A stretch of 64,000 nt of DNA from Streptomonospora mangrovi (lineage in GTDB: Bacteria; Actinomycetota; Actinomycetes; Streptosporangiales; Streptosporangiaceae). This document shows positions 63,289-64,000 of this stretch, in pieces. A model generated the notes under the pieces. That model was not told where the DNA came from and searched no databases. It was given only the letters and a program-made list of their open reading frames with translations. The stretch is taken from positions 124,001-188,000 of the forward strand of contig NZ_JAJAQC010000005.1 in the NCBI RefSeq assembly GCF_027604915.1. Direction: 5' to 3'. How positions within the stretch are numbered: the first letter of the stretch is position 1; the number at the start of each line of letters is the position of its first letter. The position numbers and the translations under genes are program-made.

Positions 63289-64000
63289 CAGATGAGCCTC
63301 CCTTCAGAACCGTCGGGCAGCGGCGGCGAGGACGACGCCGGGGTGGCGGCACCGGGCTCGGCCGCGGGGGAACCGGTGGCCAGGGCGCCCTCGGCGCCGG
63401 GTCCGGGGTCGCCGCCGGCCGCGCCGGGGGCTTCGGCGGCGCCGCCGGGGGTGTCGACCGCGGCGGTGCCCGCACCGGTGGTGGCGGTGGACTCCGAGGC
63501 GCCCGAGGCGGTCTCGTAGCCGGCGGTGGTGGCGGTGGTGGCCGATCCCGACTGGTCGGTGGCCTCGGTGGCGCCGGTGGAGAGCGCGCCGGAGTCCTCG
63601 CTGATGAACGACCCGCCCTCGCCGCCGAGCGCGCCGCCGCTCATGTTGCCGGCGCCGCTGAAGGAGCCGGCGGAGAACCCGCCGCCCTGGGTGCCCAGGG
63701 CCGAGACGGTCTGGGCGCCGCTCGTGGGGTCGCCGGCGCTGCCGGGCATGGAGCCGTCGCCCAGGCTGTTGTTGAGCGAGTTGGCGTGACCGATGGCGCC
63801 GCTGGCCGCGCTCGCCGGCTGGACGTCGCCGGAGCCCGAACCGGAGCCGGAGTAGGAGGAGGGCTGGGCGTCGGCCGCGCCGGAGCCCTCACCGCCGCCG
63901 CCTCCACCGCCGCCACCGCCCCCGCCGCCGCCTCCGCCGCCGAGGAGGCCCATGGAGCTGGCGCCGCCGGCGGCCAGCGCCATCATCCACACGCCGGAGG
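63288..64000 (-). CDS. SCO6881/VirB6-like membrane protein, C-terminal part
   Basis: The gene enters from beyond the right edge; only about 237 C-terminal codons are seen. The visible part begins with a hydrophobic WMMALAAGGASSMGLL, then 17 consecutive glycines, and a long Gly/Ser/Ala/Thr-rich tail. VirB6/TrbL-like proteins of actinobacterial secretion loci (SCO6881 family) have such low-complexity tails after their membrane domain, and the gene is directly upstream of the SCO6880 homologue. The assignment rests on position and composition, not on domain motifs. Confidence 0.65.
   Translation of the reverse strand, partial: SGVWMMALAAGGASSMGLLGGGGGGGGGGGGGGGGGEGSGAADAQPSSYSGSGSGSGDVQPASAASGAIGHANSLNNSLGDGSMPGSAGDPTSGAQTVSALGTQGGGFSAGSFSGAGNMSGGALGGEGGSFISEDSGALSTGATEATDQSGSATTATTAGYETASGASESTATTGAGTAAVDTPGGAAEAPGAAGGDPGPGAEGALATGSPAAEPGAATPASSSPPLPDGSEGRLI

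Noticed and set aside
58657-63519. A plus-strand open frame of more than 1600 codons across the secretion-like operon
   Set aside because: It is antisense to four well-supported genes and its product is Gly/Ala/Arg/His/Gln-rich without any domain, as expected of GC-rich mirror frames.

Overview
The window is a very GC-rich bacterial chromosome segment with actinobacterial traits: GTG and TTG starts, ATGA/GTGA start-stop overlaps, a DtxR/IdeR-type iron box, DUF397 and DUF5753 regulators, an SCO6880-type secretion locus and long spurious antisense frames. Gene content fits the Streptosporangiales, most likely Nocardiopsaceae; the genus is an inference. No rRNA, tRNA, IS element, integrase or CRISPR array was recognised.

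Left part (1-10994): the start of a sugar ABC-transporter lipoprotein, a manganese catalase, an AraC regulator, then an iron-box-controlled siderophore uptake operon (binding lipoprotein and two FecCD permeases, no ATPase gene), a NarL-type two-component system, a DUF6069 membrane protein, CsbD, and an AT-richer MrcB_N-nuclease gene that looks like an acquired type IV restriction-like defence gene, closed by a strong terminator.

Middle part (11033-35090): an amine/amino-acid catabolic module (two FAD oxidases, a sodium:solute symporter and a GntR regulator with a leaderless promoter), epoxide hydrolase with a divergent WYL regulator, an S9 peptidase, a FUSC exporter, a WhiJ-like regulatory group (XRE-DUF5753, DUF397, RsbW-like ATPase) beside an RsbU-like phosphatase, a LacI repressor facing a secreted GH2-AbfB glycosidase, and assorted small genes including an EF-hand protein, two tandem paralogues, a quinone-reductase-like flavoprotein and an APH(6)-type kinase.

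Right part (35805-64000): (i) a five-gene operon (propeller-like surface protein, MoxR ATPase, DUF58, transglutaminase-like membrane protein, kinase-like FN3 membrane protein) matching the bifidobacterial PFNA cluster in content, but here the kinase has lost its HRD aspartate and the transglutaminase its Cys and His; (ii) a four-gene cassette of unknown small membrane/coiled-coil proteins (45715-48012); (iii) NAD synthetase and an AGCS alanine/glycine symporter, followed by an array of three large hairpins; (iv) a second, divergent copy of the four-gene cassette (52258-54397) downstream of a type IV secretion-like operon (SCO6881-like, SCO6880-like, VirB4-like, VirD4-like, two basic proteins, DUF4913). 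The two cassettes share gene order, protein sizes and membrane topology, and their fourth genes show readable sequence similarity. This pairing is the best candidate here for an undescribed system.
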